Made by a program: the position numbers and the translations under genes. From contig CAJNYU010001726.1 in assembly GCA_905331475.1 (NCBI GenBank), positions 188,637-252,636 of the forward strand: DNA of 64,000 nucleotides. Reading direction: 5' to 3'. Under the pieces are notes generated by a model. The model was given only the letters and a program-made list of their open reading frames with translations, was not told the origin of the DNA and searched no databases. Positions within the stretch are counted from its first letter, which is position 1; each line of letters opens with the position of its first letter. Origin of the DNA: Rotaria socialis (lineage: Eukaryota; Rotifera; Eurotatoria; Philodinida; Philodinidae). Shown here piece by piece: positions 26,350-37,461 of the stretch.

Positions 26350-28501
26350 ATGTCGAAGAAGTTTAATATTCGTGAATGGGTTCTATCTGTCAAGTAAGTG
26401 AGATATTACGCATGTATAGATCATATTCTTACATTGACTTATTTTACTTGTTTAATCAGATACTGGTCACTTCTGTTCATTCCCCATATATCAATCTGTT
26501 TGATTTTTTTAATCTATGCTCTTGTGGGTGCCAGCATTATTCAAGAAATTGAATCAGATGATCCACGATCTACTTCTTCAATAGCATCGGTAACAACATC
26601 TACTCCAATTGTTGCAGTAAAAAATCTTGATCGAGAACGAGAACGTCTCTTATCAAAAATAACGGATAAAAGACAAATAGTTGACGTACAACAATATATA
26701 AAATATGTTAATAAGCATATTCGTGAATATGAAGAAGAATTTAAAAAAACATTTCAAGTTACTATAACAACACGATCAACTGTTATTGAAAAGTTACCAT
26801 TAAACGAAGAAAATTCACGTTGGACTTTTCCTGGATCATTATATTTTATCGGAACAACTTTAACAACCATCGGTAAATAAACGTTTTTTTTTTTAAGAAT
26901 ACATCAATAAAAGTGTTTTTATTATGTTTCCGTTCTTGAAGGCTCAAATGATTTTACGCCAAACACAAAAATAGGAAAATTATTTTTAATGATCTATGCT
27001 GCTATTGGCATTCCATTAACATTAGTATTTCTATCGGATTTAAGTTTATTAATAGCACGTTTAATAAAATATTTATCCTTACTATTACTACGTGCTTATT
27101 CAACAAAATATTTTCTTCACGTACGACAATGGGTATTATTTCGCTTTATTGAAAAACAATTGGATGTTTCAATACCTATTCCAGCAGATGAAGATGATTT
27201 ATTTACAGCAAAAATCAATCAACCATTTGCATCGTCATTTGATACGCAATTGAATGAAAATGGTCAACAAGCAAGTCGACCGTCATTGAAACAACGACGT
27301 TTATCTGACCATCTTCATATAAAACGCATTAGAAACATTTATAATATACTGATTGATACAATAAATGATATTGACGATGATATTGATTTGACGATGCCAC
27401 AATTATTAATCACACTTTTTATTTATATAATTATTGGTGCATGTCTAGTTAAATCAAATTCATTTATTGATAGTATTTACATTTGTTTTACATCTATATT
27501 TACCATCAATATAAGAAATTATTATCGAGATGCAGCAATTCATTATGAAAATAATATGAAATTAATATTTATTCTAGCCGTATACTTATTATTTGGTTTA
27601 GCTATTGTCTCATTATGTATAAACGCTGTACAAATACGAATACAAATAACACTTGAAAATATTGGGAAAAAATTACTTCGAGATCTCGTCGAATTTCTTC
27701 GACAGATGGGTATGTTTAGAAAAATAAAGAAGAAGAAGAAGAATGAATAAATTTTTTTCATACCAATTAGGTTTTCATGAATTAAGCACTGATGAAATAT
27801 TAGCTATGACGAATAATAATTCTCATCCAATATCAATGTCAACATCAGAATTACTTTTTTCACGACAACGGCGTTTAACACGTTCAATGTCAATTATACC
27901 CGAACAACTAACCACATCAGCACCTGCCCGTCCTGTTGGTATTGCTGAACCAGTACGTCGTGTTTCGAGTAGTCTTATTATTCGAGCATTTAAAAATTCT
28001 GACATTGATACAAATACAGATAAAAGTGTTCAAGTTAATACAATAATCCGATCATGTGGCCGTTGCGCTGGTTCAACTCCAACAACATCAGTGCTATCAG
28101 TAAGAAAACATCATGTTGTATCATCTTCACCTTCATCACCTGGTGAAGTTAGTTCTGGTTGTGAAGATGATGATGTTTTATCACCAACATTATCACCACC
28201 GAATTTGGATAGACTTCGTCAACGACGCGCGACACTTGTTGCAAAAACAATAATTAATCAAATGGCTACGCAACCAGCAGCATTATCTACTGATGAACAT
28301 GTACCATCATTGACGCTACTAACTGCTCAACGCCATCGTCCTTCAGAAGCATCGACGTCAGCTTCATCTAGATATTCAGCTACGAAATTGCTAAATACTC
28401 CTGGTGAAAAAACACATAAACGAGAGTTAAGTCATGAAGAATTCTCAGAAATTTCAAAACAAATATCATCGTTATTAACACCGAGTGATGATGAGAATTA
28501 A
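26350..28501 (+). CDS. Two-pore-domain potassium channel relative with non-canonical filters
   Basis: Four exons (26350-26393, 26460-26872, 26942-27709, 27771-28501) give 651 residues. The layout is K2P: helix M1 (FIPHISICLIFLIYALVGA), an extracellular cap region, pore helix 1 (WTFPGSLYFIGTTLTTIG), M2 (LMIYAAIGIPLTLVFLSDL, typical of TWK channels), M3 (LLITLFIYIIIGACL), pore region 2, M4 and a long cytoplasmic tail. The filter after TTIG should read Y-G or F-G; here it is S154-N155-D156. The second filter, normally TIGFGD, reads T340-I-N-I-R-N. Other K2P landmarks are well kept and the frame is open, so it is not an obvious pseudogene. It may be non-conducting, altered in selectivity, or a regulatory subunit. 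The tail is serine/proline rich. A strong AG acceptor lies 20 bp before the ATG. Confidence 0.88.
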
Positions 28502-29942
28502 TCAACTAGATATATATTGCAATATTAAAATCTCCTTCTATTTTTACTTTGTGTTTTCTTGAATTCAAAATCTAGTCCTTCGTTGTTACTTATATATTAG
28601 CTAAACTAATGACGAAACCTTTGTTTTTATTTTGTGTGAGATTCTTTTATGATCGACTAGCCTATGCTTCTGTTTTTTTTTCATCTACTAAAGAAAACTT
28701 TTTCTGTATATTTTTTATGTTTGTTTTCTTTTATAGTATATAGGCATTTCTATATTTTTTTTTTGACAATCAATGAAGATAGACAACCAAGTTATTCGAA
28801 TCAAATTTTTAATTATAGTCACGCTGTGACGAACAAAGTTACTCAGTTGTAATGCCTCTTGATAATTTACAGTAATATAATGGCTATTGAGTATAAGAAA
28901 AAACGTGTTATCATGATGGAAGAATAATTTTTGTAAATTATTATTCTATCAATTTCTTAAAGAGGAAACTATTTTAGTTTAATGGCATTGGTCCATATTC
29001 TAATAAGAGTGTTTTAAAAACAATAGAGAGCTATCATACATATAAATAGAAACTGAACTTGCTCATTTTTTGTCACCAATTCAATAAAGTTGATTGATAC
29101 TTTTACGAGAATTTGATTCTATCTATTTTATAGCGAAAATTTCAACTTTTATTTCTAATAGATTCGGAAAAGTAAAAACAAATAGGGCATAAATAAGTAT
29201 GAATTGTGAGAAAACAGTAGTGTATTCATTTTATAATGACAACAATAGAAAGACAATTCTGCATAAAATATTATTTACGTGAAAATGAACATATTTTAAA
29301 ATAACCATTTTGTAAAGATTCGATTATCAATGGAAAGGAAGCTCTATTTGTTCTCCAGAAGACAAGTGAGAAAATTGACAGCTGTTAAAATACTCTACTG
29401 AAATATACATGAACATCAAAATCATGCGGTGTCTGATGTGGCCCTCTAAACATTCAATTGAACGAAACAATAATAACAACGGTAGAACTCTAGTCGGTTT
29501 GTTTGTTTTTGCTTAAATAAGTCGAGAGAATAGGTAAGTTAAAATTTAAAATTATTTTCAAAATACGGAATACTGAAAATATAAAGAAACTAGTAATAAT
29601 TCCATTGCTTAGTCATTATAGAAATTCTATCGATTGTATTAAAAAGTTGAGTGAGATATAAATAGGACATTTTTCATGACTTGGAGTTCTGAAAAATATT
29701 ACATCACTTACTATTTTCACATTTGTAAGCCTCAAACTACTTCCGATGAGGCTAGACTGGTGTAGAACAAGTTATTGCACTCTTTTTTTTTGTAGCGATT
29801 CCATGTACCCAAGAACAACTGGGAAAAGAGATATGTACAGAGTGAATAGACGAAAATAGCTTTCAAACTATTTGTATCATTCGATCTTTTTGTTGGTTGC
29901 ATTCTCAACGATAAAAGTGTTTGAGTATTCATCCTTGTCTAG
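28502..29942. other. Intergenic region between the channel gene and the Orai copy
   Basis: No gene recognised. The first exon of the Orai-like gene should lie here if the gene is intact, but I could not find an ATG-containing exon that joins the 29943 acceptor in frame. One candidate starting near 29677 with a donor at 29725 would create a stop at the junction. Confidence 0.5.
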
Positions 29943-30641
29943 GAAAGAAATATCGTAAAATTGATCAACAATTACTTAATCTTGTCTATCATAAATCAAA
30001 ATTAGAAACCATCGATGAAACTTTAGCTGTCCTCGGTGGATATGCTATTATAGGTATCTTTTATTTTACTATCACATATTTGTTTCTGATCTGGAAGATT
30101 TCAATAGACAGCTCGTGTCGAATTTTCAAGCGATTCATATCCAAATGTTCCTTCTCGTGATGGTGTTCTTACAGCGTGTGCTATTGTATCATGTCTCTTA
30201 ATTAATGTTCATTTATTGGCTTTACTGATGCCAGTATGTATTTTACTAGACATAAAAAGTGCTTTACATCAAAACTTTTGCTGAATAAATGATAAAAATC
30301 AAGAACCGATGACAATATTCAGTATTGATATTGATATAGCTTGGTTACTTTCAACTGTTATCGGCTTGCTTCTAATTATCTTTGAGCTTGGCCTTATTTT
30401 TTGGATAAAAATCGCTGGTTTCTCCATTACAGCAGCTATTACTGCTATCGTTACGCTTTCTTTAGCAGGCTTGTCATTTATAATTTGTTTTGTTGACTTC
30501 TACATTAGAATAATTCGTGCTGCAGTTTTTCTGCATCCGAAGGACTTAGAATCAATTGAACATAATGCTATTACAAATGTTGCTTCTCTGCATACTTCAT
30601 CAACAACAACATTAACAACACGTATAAGTGGAAACCGTTAA
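29943..30641 (+). pseudogene. Divergent Orai (CRAC channel) gene with an in-frame TGA
   Basis: Orai proteins form store-operated calcium channels gated by STIM. Exon 29943-30053 encodes the region before and within TM1 (LAVLGGYAII). Exon 30112-30641 continues with ARVEF, where the glutamate matches the selectivity residue (E106 in human Orai1), then TM2 (VSCLLINVHLLALLMPVCIL), TM3 (DIAWLLSTVIGLLLIIFELG) and TM4. A TGA at 30282-30284 interrupts the TM2-TM3 loop in frame; no consistent intron removes it. No start exon was found. Positions matching the basic pore residues K87 and R91 of human Orai1 are glutamates, and M104 is arginine. This is probably a decaying paralogue, although the sequence on both sides of the stop is well preserved. 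Confidence 0.8.
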
Positions 30642-31534
30642 TTATTCTTGTATAGAAGCATTCTGATGAAATAAAAAGTCGGTATTAATATTAATAGAAT
30701 CATCTATATGTTTTAATCTTAACAATTAGCATTCTGTTTTACGACAAGTGTACATAAATAATACTACCAAATTTTGATTTTTTTTTGGAAAAAGAGAAAA
30801 TATTTTAGTTGATTTTCTACAGAACTAGTCAAATTATGAATAAAATCGAATCTGCTATGAAAGACAGAAAAATAAAAACATGCGTTGAAATAACTTACAA
30901 AGATTTATAAAATGTTGTTATAAGAGACTTGTATCAACATGATAGTATAGAAATAAAGGGTGCGGGTGCGGGTATATGAGATGAATATTCACACTCATCC
31001 ACACTCCAGGTAGTCTGGCATCTACTATGGAAGCGAAGAGAAAAAGAAGCTTTAAAATCGGACAGCAGAACGCGGATTTCGAGAAGAGATATTTTAAAAA
31101 CATCATTGTACGACAAATTTACGATTCACTCATATACGTATTCATAGATGACATCAGCAGAAATATTTGCTTTTGTTTTCATTTCATGTAGAAGAAACTT
31201 TCGAAAAATATCGCTAAGTAAAATCTGATTCAGATAAATCCACTACCGAATTAAGAATTCTACTTGACAAGAAATTATCCAGAGCTCTATTCATTGGACA
31301 GCTGAGAAATAACATCTACTCTGCTTAAAAAAAGGATTGATTTATATGTATGAAAGAAAAGTGTCTTTCTTTTCGTTTTTTTCTTCTTGATATTTTACCA
31401 TAACTTTTAAATAAAAATCATCAGTTTTTGAAAGAACTTTAGAGAGAAAATGTCATTATGTTTGATCTTTGAATAATGTGAGCAATAAAGATAAATTGAT
31501 AAAGATTTACACAGTGAAGAATCAAATCAGAAAC
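30642..31534. other. Intergenic region, Orai copy to SLC5 gene
   Basis: No gene seen. It contains hairpin element H, copy A (30958-31008), and the likely promoter of the cotransporter gene. Confidence 0.55.
30958..31008. repeat. GT-rich hairpin element H, copy A
   Basis: GGGTGCGGGTGCGGG, about 18 bp of AT-rich loop, then CACACTCATCCACACTCC. The two sides pair imperfectly, with several G-T wobbles if transcribed. It is related to four more copies up to 37213. Confidence 0.6.
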
Positions 31535-34293
31535 ATGGTTGCCATCATCGGAACAGCACTACATTGGTCAGATGTACTAGTTTTATTACTCTATTTTTTG
31601 CTCATTCTCGGCTTTGGAGTTTGGGTAAGAGAAATTAAAGGAAGTTTATTTGATTATTTGATTGTCTTTAGAGTTCATGCAAAAATCGTGGCAGTGTTGG
31701 TGAGAAAAGATATATTCTATTTTATTCATCAAGAACTTGATATTTTTTCATACAGGTGGATATTTTCTTGCCGGTCGTTCAATGCATTTTATACCGGTAA
31801 AAAATCTTCAAACAATTCTTCTCGATTTCATTTAATCTTCTAGGTGGGCGCTTCTTTATTTGCATCGAATATTGGCAGTGGTCATTTCATCGGTCTTACC
31901 GGATCTGGCGCCTCGGGTGGCGTTGCTGTTGCTGGCTTTGAAATAAGCGTAAGAAAATAGTACTTTTCTATCAAGAATATCTTCTATATAACAGGCGGTT
32001 CATTGGCTGATGGTACTCGGTTGGTTATTCGTTCCAATTTATATGAAAGCAGAGGTATTCACGATGCCACAATATATAAAAATGCGTTACGGTGGTGAAC
32101 GTATTCGAGTTTATTTAACATGTCTTGCATTAACGTTGTCAATCTTTACAAAAATATCTGTTGATCTCTATTCCGGTGCTATTTTCCTTCAACAAGCTTT
32201 AAATTGGAATCTATATGCCTCAGTTATTGCTCTGATTCTTCTCGCTGCATTCTTCACTGTTGGTGGTAAGTAGAAAAGAAAATATACTTTCTGGTTATAA
32301 TAAACGTCTTGATCTAGGTGGTTTGACAGCAGTTATTTGGACGGATTTTATACAAACCTTGGTTATGATTATATCAGCTTTTATTCTGATGATTATCAGT
32401 ATGTCATTTCTGTGAATGCAAATAGTGAATTTAAATATTGAAAATAGGTTTTGTCAAAGTTGGTGGTATGCAACAAATTCGAAATCTGTTCCCTTATGCA
32501 GTTGCGTATACAACATTACATAATACCACTGAATGTGGTGTACCGAATCAAAATTATTTCTCATTAATTCGTCCATTTGATGCTGATTTACCATGGTTTG
32601 GAATAATTTTTGGAAACGGAGTTGCGTCTATTTGGTATTGGAGTTGCGATCAAGTGAATAGATAGAGAGAATAATGAAGAAATATTTGTTCGAACTTTAA
32701 TGTAGGTAATTGTACAACGAACATTGGCAGCAAAAAATCTTACACACGCAAGAGCAGGTTGTCTTGTTGCGGGGATATTGAAACTTTTACCGTTATTTCT
32801 GATGGTATTTCCTGGTAAGTGATTGATCTTTTGGATGATTTGAAGTTTGCTCATGGTTTTAATAGGAATGATTGCAAGAATTCTCTTTCCAGGTACGAGT
32901 ATTTCTTTAATTACATCTAAAAACTAACGTTAATATAGATGAAATCGGTTGTGCTGATCCCGATGTTTGCTATCAAGTTTGTCATAGTCGAAATGGTTGT
33001 AATGATATTGCATATCCACTTCTTGTGCTTCGATTAATGCCCAATGGTGAATCTTTGAGTTATCTTTTGGAAGAAAATAAATCTTTTCCTTTCCTTAGCA
33101 ATTCGTGGTTTAACACTAGCCTGTATGATTGCAGCTTTAATGTCCTCCTTAACTTCGATCTTTAATTCGAGTTCGACTATTTTTACAATTGATATCTGGC
33201 AACGCTTTCGTCGAAATGCACACGATTGGGAATTGATGATTGTTGGCAGGTAAACGAAGGAAAGATTTGTTTGGAAAACAATGACATGGAGTTGTATTAA
33301 AGAGTTTTCGTCATGATTCTTGTGGGGATATCGATTCTTTGGATTCCAATTATTCGAGCAGCACAAGGTGCAAGATTATTCGATTATATTCAAGCTGTTC
33401 AATCATTTTTAGCACCTCCAGTTGCCGCCTGTTATTTACTCGGGGTTTTATGGAAACGAATCAATGAAGAAGTAATTTATTCAGAATAGAAATTTTTTAT
33501 AATTTCGATTTCAGGGAGCATTTTGGGGTTTGATATCTGGTTTATTTATTGGAATATTTCGATTCATTTGGGAATACTCCTATACTGCAATGCCTTGTCG
33601 ACTCGAGCATCTGGATAAACGTCCATCAGTAGTTCGATTTAATTTTCTGTATTTTTCAGTTCTTCTTTTCATAATCTCTGGTATTGTAACTATCGTTGTC
33701 AGTCTTCTGACAAAACCTATTCCAGAAAAATATGTAAGTTTTAATTGATTTCCGTGATAGAATGCAAATGTGATGTCTAGATATTCGGTTTAACCATTTT
33801 TGATCTTGATAATCCGGAAAAAGCAATTGAAATTCCTACTCGACCTGGATGTATGCATAAAGCAAATACATATTGTGATGAAGAACAACCTTCTTCCTTT
33901 GAGAATTCATCTTCAGATCATATCGATGAATCTCCTACTGAAACTGAAAAGAAAACTTTACATTTTTTCGAAACAGGTACCAATATCAAATCTTTTTCTT
34001 GCGAATCACGGACATCTTTTCTTTCAGACGATTCTACGGGAATTTGTTTTTACTTAAAAACAGCTTTTGCTTGGATTTGCGGTTTGGAAAAAACTGATCA
34101 ACTCGACGGTCAATCAATCTGTTCGGATCGTAATCTACATGATAATACCAGTAATCGACGAAGTATCACTTCAATTCGGGATGATCATGTTTCATCATGG
34201 CATAAACAATGTTCCTATGCCGCGATTATTATCCTTTCTTTATGTGCTTTTGTCTGGGCTTTCTTTACTGATTATCGAATACGATTAAGTTAG
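31535..34293 (+). CDS. Sodium/sugar cotransporter of the SLC5 (SGLT) family
   Basis: Fourteen exons give 705 residues: 31535-31624, 31672-31699, 31756-31796, 31844-31948, 31995-32265, 32318-32398, 32448-32653, 32706-32814, 32866-32892, 32939-33046, 33099-33249, 33303-33471, 33515-33733, 33781-34293. It matches vertebrate SGLT1 along its whole length: [68 protein letters not shown], a Na+-site segment [18 protein letters not shown], the sugar-site FDYIQ glutamine and [11 protein letters not shown] long hydrophilic loop precedes the last helix ([14 protein letters not shown]), as in the SGLT subgroup. It should import glucose or a related solute with sodium across the plasma membrane. The substrate cannot be fixed from sequence alone. 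Two exons are only 27 and 28 nt. Confidence 0.95.
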
Positions 34294-34426
34294 GAAGGAG
34301 AATCATTCAATAAATTTTCTTTATCTGCCAATCCTAAATACATGTCGAATATAAGAGTAACAAAATGAGTCTAAATCGAAGAGAAAGTTAATGAGCCGCT
34401 GTTCACATCTGCGCAAGGTTGAAGAT

Positions 34427-34477
34427 GGGTGTGGATTTTGATGATAAGAACACTTACACCCACATCCACACTCACAC
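34427..34477. repeat. GT-rich hairpin element H, copy B
   Basis: GGGTGTGGAT is paired with ATCCACAC in the downstream ACACCCACATCCACACTC segment, with about 20 bp between. It lies about 130 bp after the cotransporter stop codon. Confidence 0.65.
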
Positions 34478-34696
34478 AGCTTATATCAAAGTTTTTGCAT
34501 GGCATCATAGATCGATGGTTATTTAAAGATCAGTTCGAATATTACACTTTAATTCCATCAAAAATGCAATTATTTAAGAATCAATAAAGGTACTTGATTT
34601 ACTCATAACAATTGTCATTCTTATTATGATTTTATAACAAATACGTGAATGCAAAGGTTCTTTCTGATAGTACAACTTATGGCGAAAATCACATGA

Positions 34697-34750
34697 GTGT
34701 GGGTGTGGATGTGTGTAAACTGAAATATGACATCCACACGCCTACGCCCG
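34697..34750. repeat. GT-rich hairpin element H, copy C
   Basis: Best-paired copy: GTGTGGGTGTGGATGTGTGT, a short AT-rich loop, then GACATCCACACGCCTACGCC, whose reverse complement shares the GTGTGGATGTC core. Confidence 0.7.
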
Positions 34751-35638
34751 ACTTAAATATAACAAAATAATCGTTTTTATTTGTACTTAAAATGTAAAAT
34801 AATATTAATAAGATTCAAATCATTTTCAAGCTGCATTTGCTTGAACGCGAATGAGAATAAAAGTTATGCTTCTGTGAGTTTGATATGCTCAACATGAACG
34901 ACTGAAATATTGAATTTACACTTATGTTCATACCTGGCAAAGAAAAACTTGAATGTTTATCCCACGAATCGTATAATAATAATTCTTCGCTGGAACGATA
35001 CTGTTCTGTAACTTCAATTTATTCAGACAACAAAATGTCACTTCTTTATTTTATGCAATGGCTTTTGAACTATTCTTTTCTTATTTGAACACTACTAATA
35101 ACACATCTCCTTTCGTTATTTGACGAAAATCTCCCGAAAGGAGTCGGAAGTATGAGTTAATTCATGGCATTCAACTCAATTCGCAGTCGTTTAGTATTCA
35201 ATGCGTACTCCTTCTAGTGACGAAGAATCAAGTAAGTGTTCTCTTTTGAACAATACAACATAAGATGTTCTACACGAAGAGTTACTTACAATATATCGAT
35301 CTAAAATTACTTCATACTTGCGTCGTTTTTCAGAACAAGTTTTTATCAAAGTGGTTTGTCGCTTGCTGGATTCAGTCTGTGTGTTCTAACGTAGTGATGT
35401 GCACTTCTCATGAATCGTTGCATTGTAAGAAAGTACAAACTGAACATACAAAATATTTACTAATTCGGTACTTCTACTTCTCATGGGAACCAATTGTCTG
35501 ATTATAAGAGTAAATAAATATAGAAATGCACTATTCGATCAAATCGGGCGCTGAGTAGACAAGAAAGAACGATGAGAAAAATGAATTTGTTTTCTGAGAA
35601 CTCCTTAAATGTTTCATTTCTTTTTTATTCTTTCTAAA

Positions 35639-35688
35639 GGTGCGTGGTGTGGGATCCCATGTATGAGCCCACATCAACACTCACTCCC
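35639..35688. repeat. GT-rich hairpin element H, copy D
   Basis: GGTGCGTGGTGTGGGATCCC, then CATGTATGAG, then CCCACATCAACACTCACTCC. It has the same two-sided GT-rich and AC-rich layout as the other copies. Confidence 0.6.
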
Positions 35689-35830
35689 TTAACAGTATAG
35701 CCGTTGAATAACTTTTTCTATTAAGTTGATTGTGATAAAAGCATATACTTTGATTTTCATAACAGCAGCTATAAAGGAATGAATCTTCCACTTTTTATCC
35801 AGTAGATCAATATCCAATAAATCAAAATAG

Positions 35831-37014
35831 CTTCCGGCAAGTTTTATCGCTTATTACCGTATTTGTATGCTACACTAAATACTTTTGAGTTGCTCACAAC
35901 TTGCGTAGCAATATTTACAGTCGCTGGGGATTTTCAAGACATTGGAAAAGCGGACAGCACTACTGCAACGATCACAACTACTCCTCAACCGCCGGTTCTA
36001 CAAAACAAATTATATATCGCTTTTGCTATGATCTTTGCTGGCGTCTTCATTCCTGTTCTAGCAGGAACTATTTGTGGTTGTTTGCCATGTTGCTGCTGCA
36101 TATGTATCATACAGAAAACTTATCGACGTCCATTTCTCTGATTTCTCTCATTGAATTGCAATTGTCCATGTTATCTACCTCGACCAAAATTGAGATTCAA
36201 AATAAGACTTGGTTTTCATATTATGTTTATTTCATTTCGATTAATTGCAATCATAATTTATGGAACACTCATTGGCGAAATGCCAACACTGAAAGGTCAG
36301 CAGAACACGCGAATATTGGTAATTATCTTCGCAACAACCTGAATTTTTCCATTTTAACTATTCTATTGGATGTATATTACTATCGAGTATGCTGGGCATA
36401 CGAACCAAATATTGATGTAGACCCATCTCTCACTCGTGAACCAATCTCTCCTAAGCATAAACGATTCATTCCTTATGTATTGATTGAAAATTTTCGAACG
36501 GCTGCACTCGGTAATAGAAGATGCAAAAATAGTTTTCAATGTCGAGAGCAAGAATTGGAAGACATAGTGATTTTTTCATTCCACTGATTTTCGACCACAG
36601 CCTAGACGGTCACCTGATTACAAAATTTACATCGGTTTTCATCGGACTCAAGCGAACTTTGCCATGCCAATTGTGCATAGCGACATGAAGATCAGTGAGG
36701 CTCCTCCGCAAATGTTAGAATTCGGTATTTACTTTGCTCGTTCAATCGCAAGCCCTGAAGGAAAAACAAGCCAATCGGGTGCATATATTTATGCGGAAAT
36801 TCGTATGGGAAACGCTCTCATGCTTACCAAGTCTGAATTGCACAGAGTAAGAAATTCGAATTCATGGTGGAACGAGTATGACACTGTTTACTATATGCAT
36901 GACCAAGAAGAAAGAGACGAGTTCTGTGTCAAAAGTCGTGATCAAGTGCTCAAATGGATTATATATGTTGAGTCGCTAATGGATAAAAAACTGAACAATA
37001 TGGAATGGATATAG
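35831..37014 (+). pseudogene. Broken membrane-anchored ADP-ribosyltransferase-like gene
   Basis: The C-terminal part (36601-37014) reads as a PARP-like ADP-ribosyltransferase fold: YIGFHRTQ, PPQMLEFGIYFARSIASPEG, GAYIYAEIRMG, NSWWNEYDTVYYMHDQEERD. Upstream lie remnants of membrane segments (LYIAFAMIFAGVFIPVLAG, FHIMFISFRLIAIIIYG) and a YYRVCWAYEPN to LGNRRCKNSFQC linker. The frame is broken at least three times: TGA at 36139-36141, a frame change near 36330-36345, and another near 36583-36590 just before the DFRPQPRR segment. No ATG starts the frame; it opens after an AG at 35830. The intact ancestor was probably a multi-pass membrane protein with a cytosolic ART domain. The substrate is unknown. 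Confidence 0.7.
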
Positions 37015-37144
37015 AGTTTAATGATACAAAATGTCATTGTATATGAAGCATCGATATTTCTCAACGACCCATTGTGTGTGTTTACATAGATTTTTATGTT
37101 GATTCATCAGCGAAACAATAAAAATTTAAATGAAGAGATACATT

Positions 37145-37213
37145 GTGGTGGATATGTAAGGAGGTGAATGAGAATTTGGTTGTAGGTTTAAATAGTTTAT
37201 ACCTACACCCACC
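37145..37213. repeat. GT-rich hairpin element H, copy E
   Basis: GGTTGTAGGT and ACCTACACCC flank a 16-bp AT-rich loop, with GTGGTGG further 5' and CACCCACC at the 3' end. It lies between the broken ART gene and the 3' end of the methyltransferase gene. Confidence 0.6.
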
Positions 37214-37461
37214 ATTTTGAAGATCATGCACAATTCTAATAAATAACTACAGCGGATCAAAATAAAAATAACTATATGAAAAATCACTGTATATTTTTTC
37301 GGACAATGTGTGTAATCGATAAGTAGTAGAAGAATGTATAGGAACTATAATGCATATAACTTTTCTTCCTTTCAAATACTCATAAACTATAACAAATAAT
37401 CAAAAAACCAATAGGTTAACATAGTTTCGGTAGATTTTGATTACATTTAGCAAGACACTGG

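Larger units (their letters stand above)
34294..35830. other. Intergenic region holding three GT-rich hairpins
   Basis: No gene seen. Hairpin element H copies B, C and D lie here. The open frame at 35265-35501 has no coding character. Confidence 0.55.

Noticed and set aside
30282-30284. Selenocysteine recoding of the Orai TGA
   Set aside because: Orai has no selenoprotein relatives and I saw no convincing SECIS-like hairpin in the 3' flank.
30230-30323. Intron removing the TGA in the Orai copy
   Set aside because: The GTATGT donor and TTCAG acceptor are out of phase, and splicing would delete the conserved VCILLDIKSAL part of TM2 and its loop.
36567-36600. 34-bp intron in the ADP-ribosyltransferase-like gene
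   Set aside because: It keeps the frame but is much shorter than the other introns here (about 45 bp and up) and would remove the family-like DFRPQ segment; a frameshift is more likely.
30958-37213. Interstitial telomere array
   Set aside because: The GT-rich motifs are single hairpins between genes, not tandem TGTGGG repeats.
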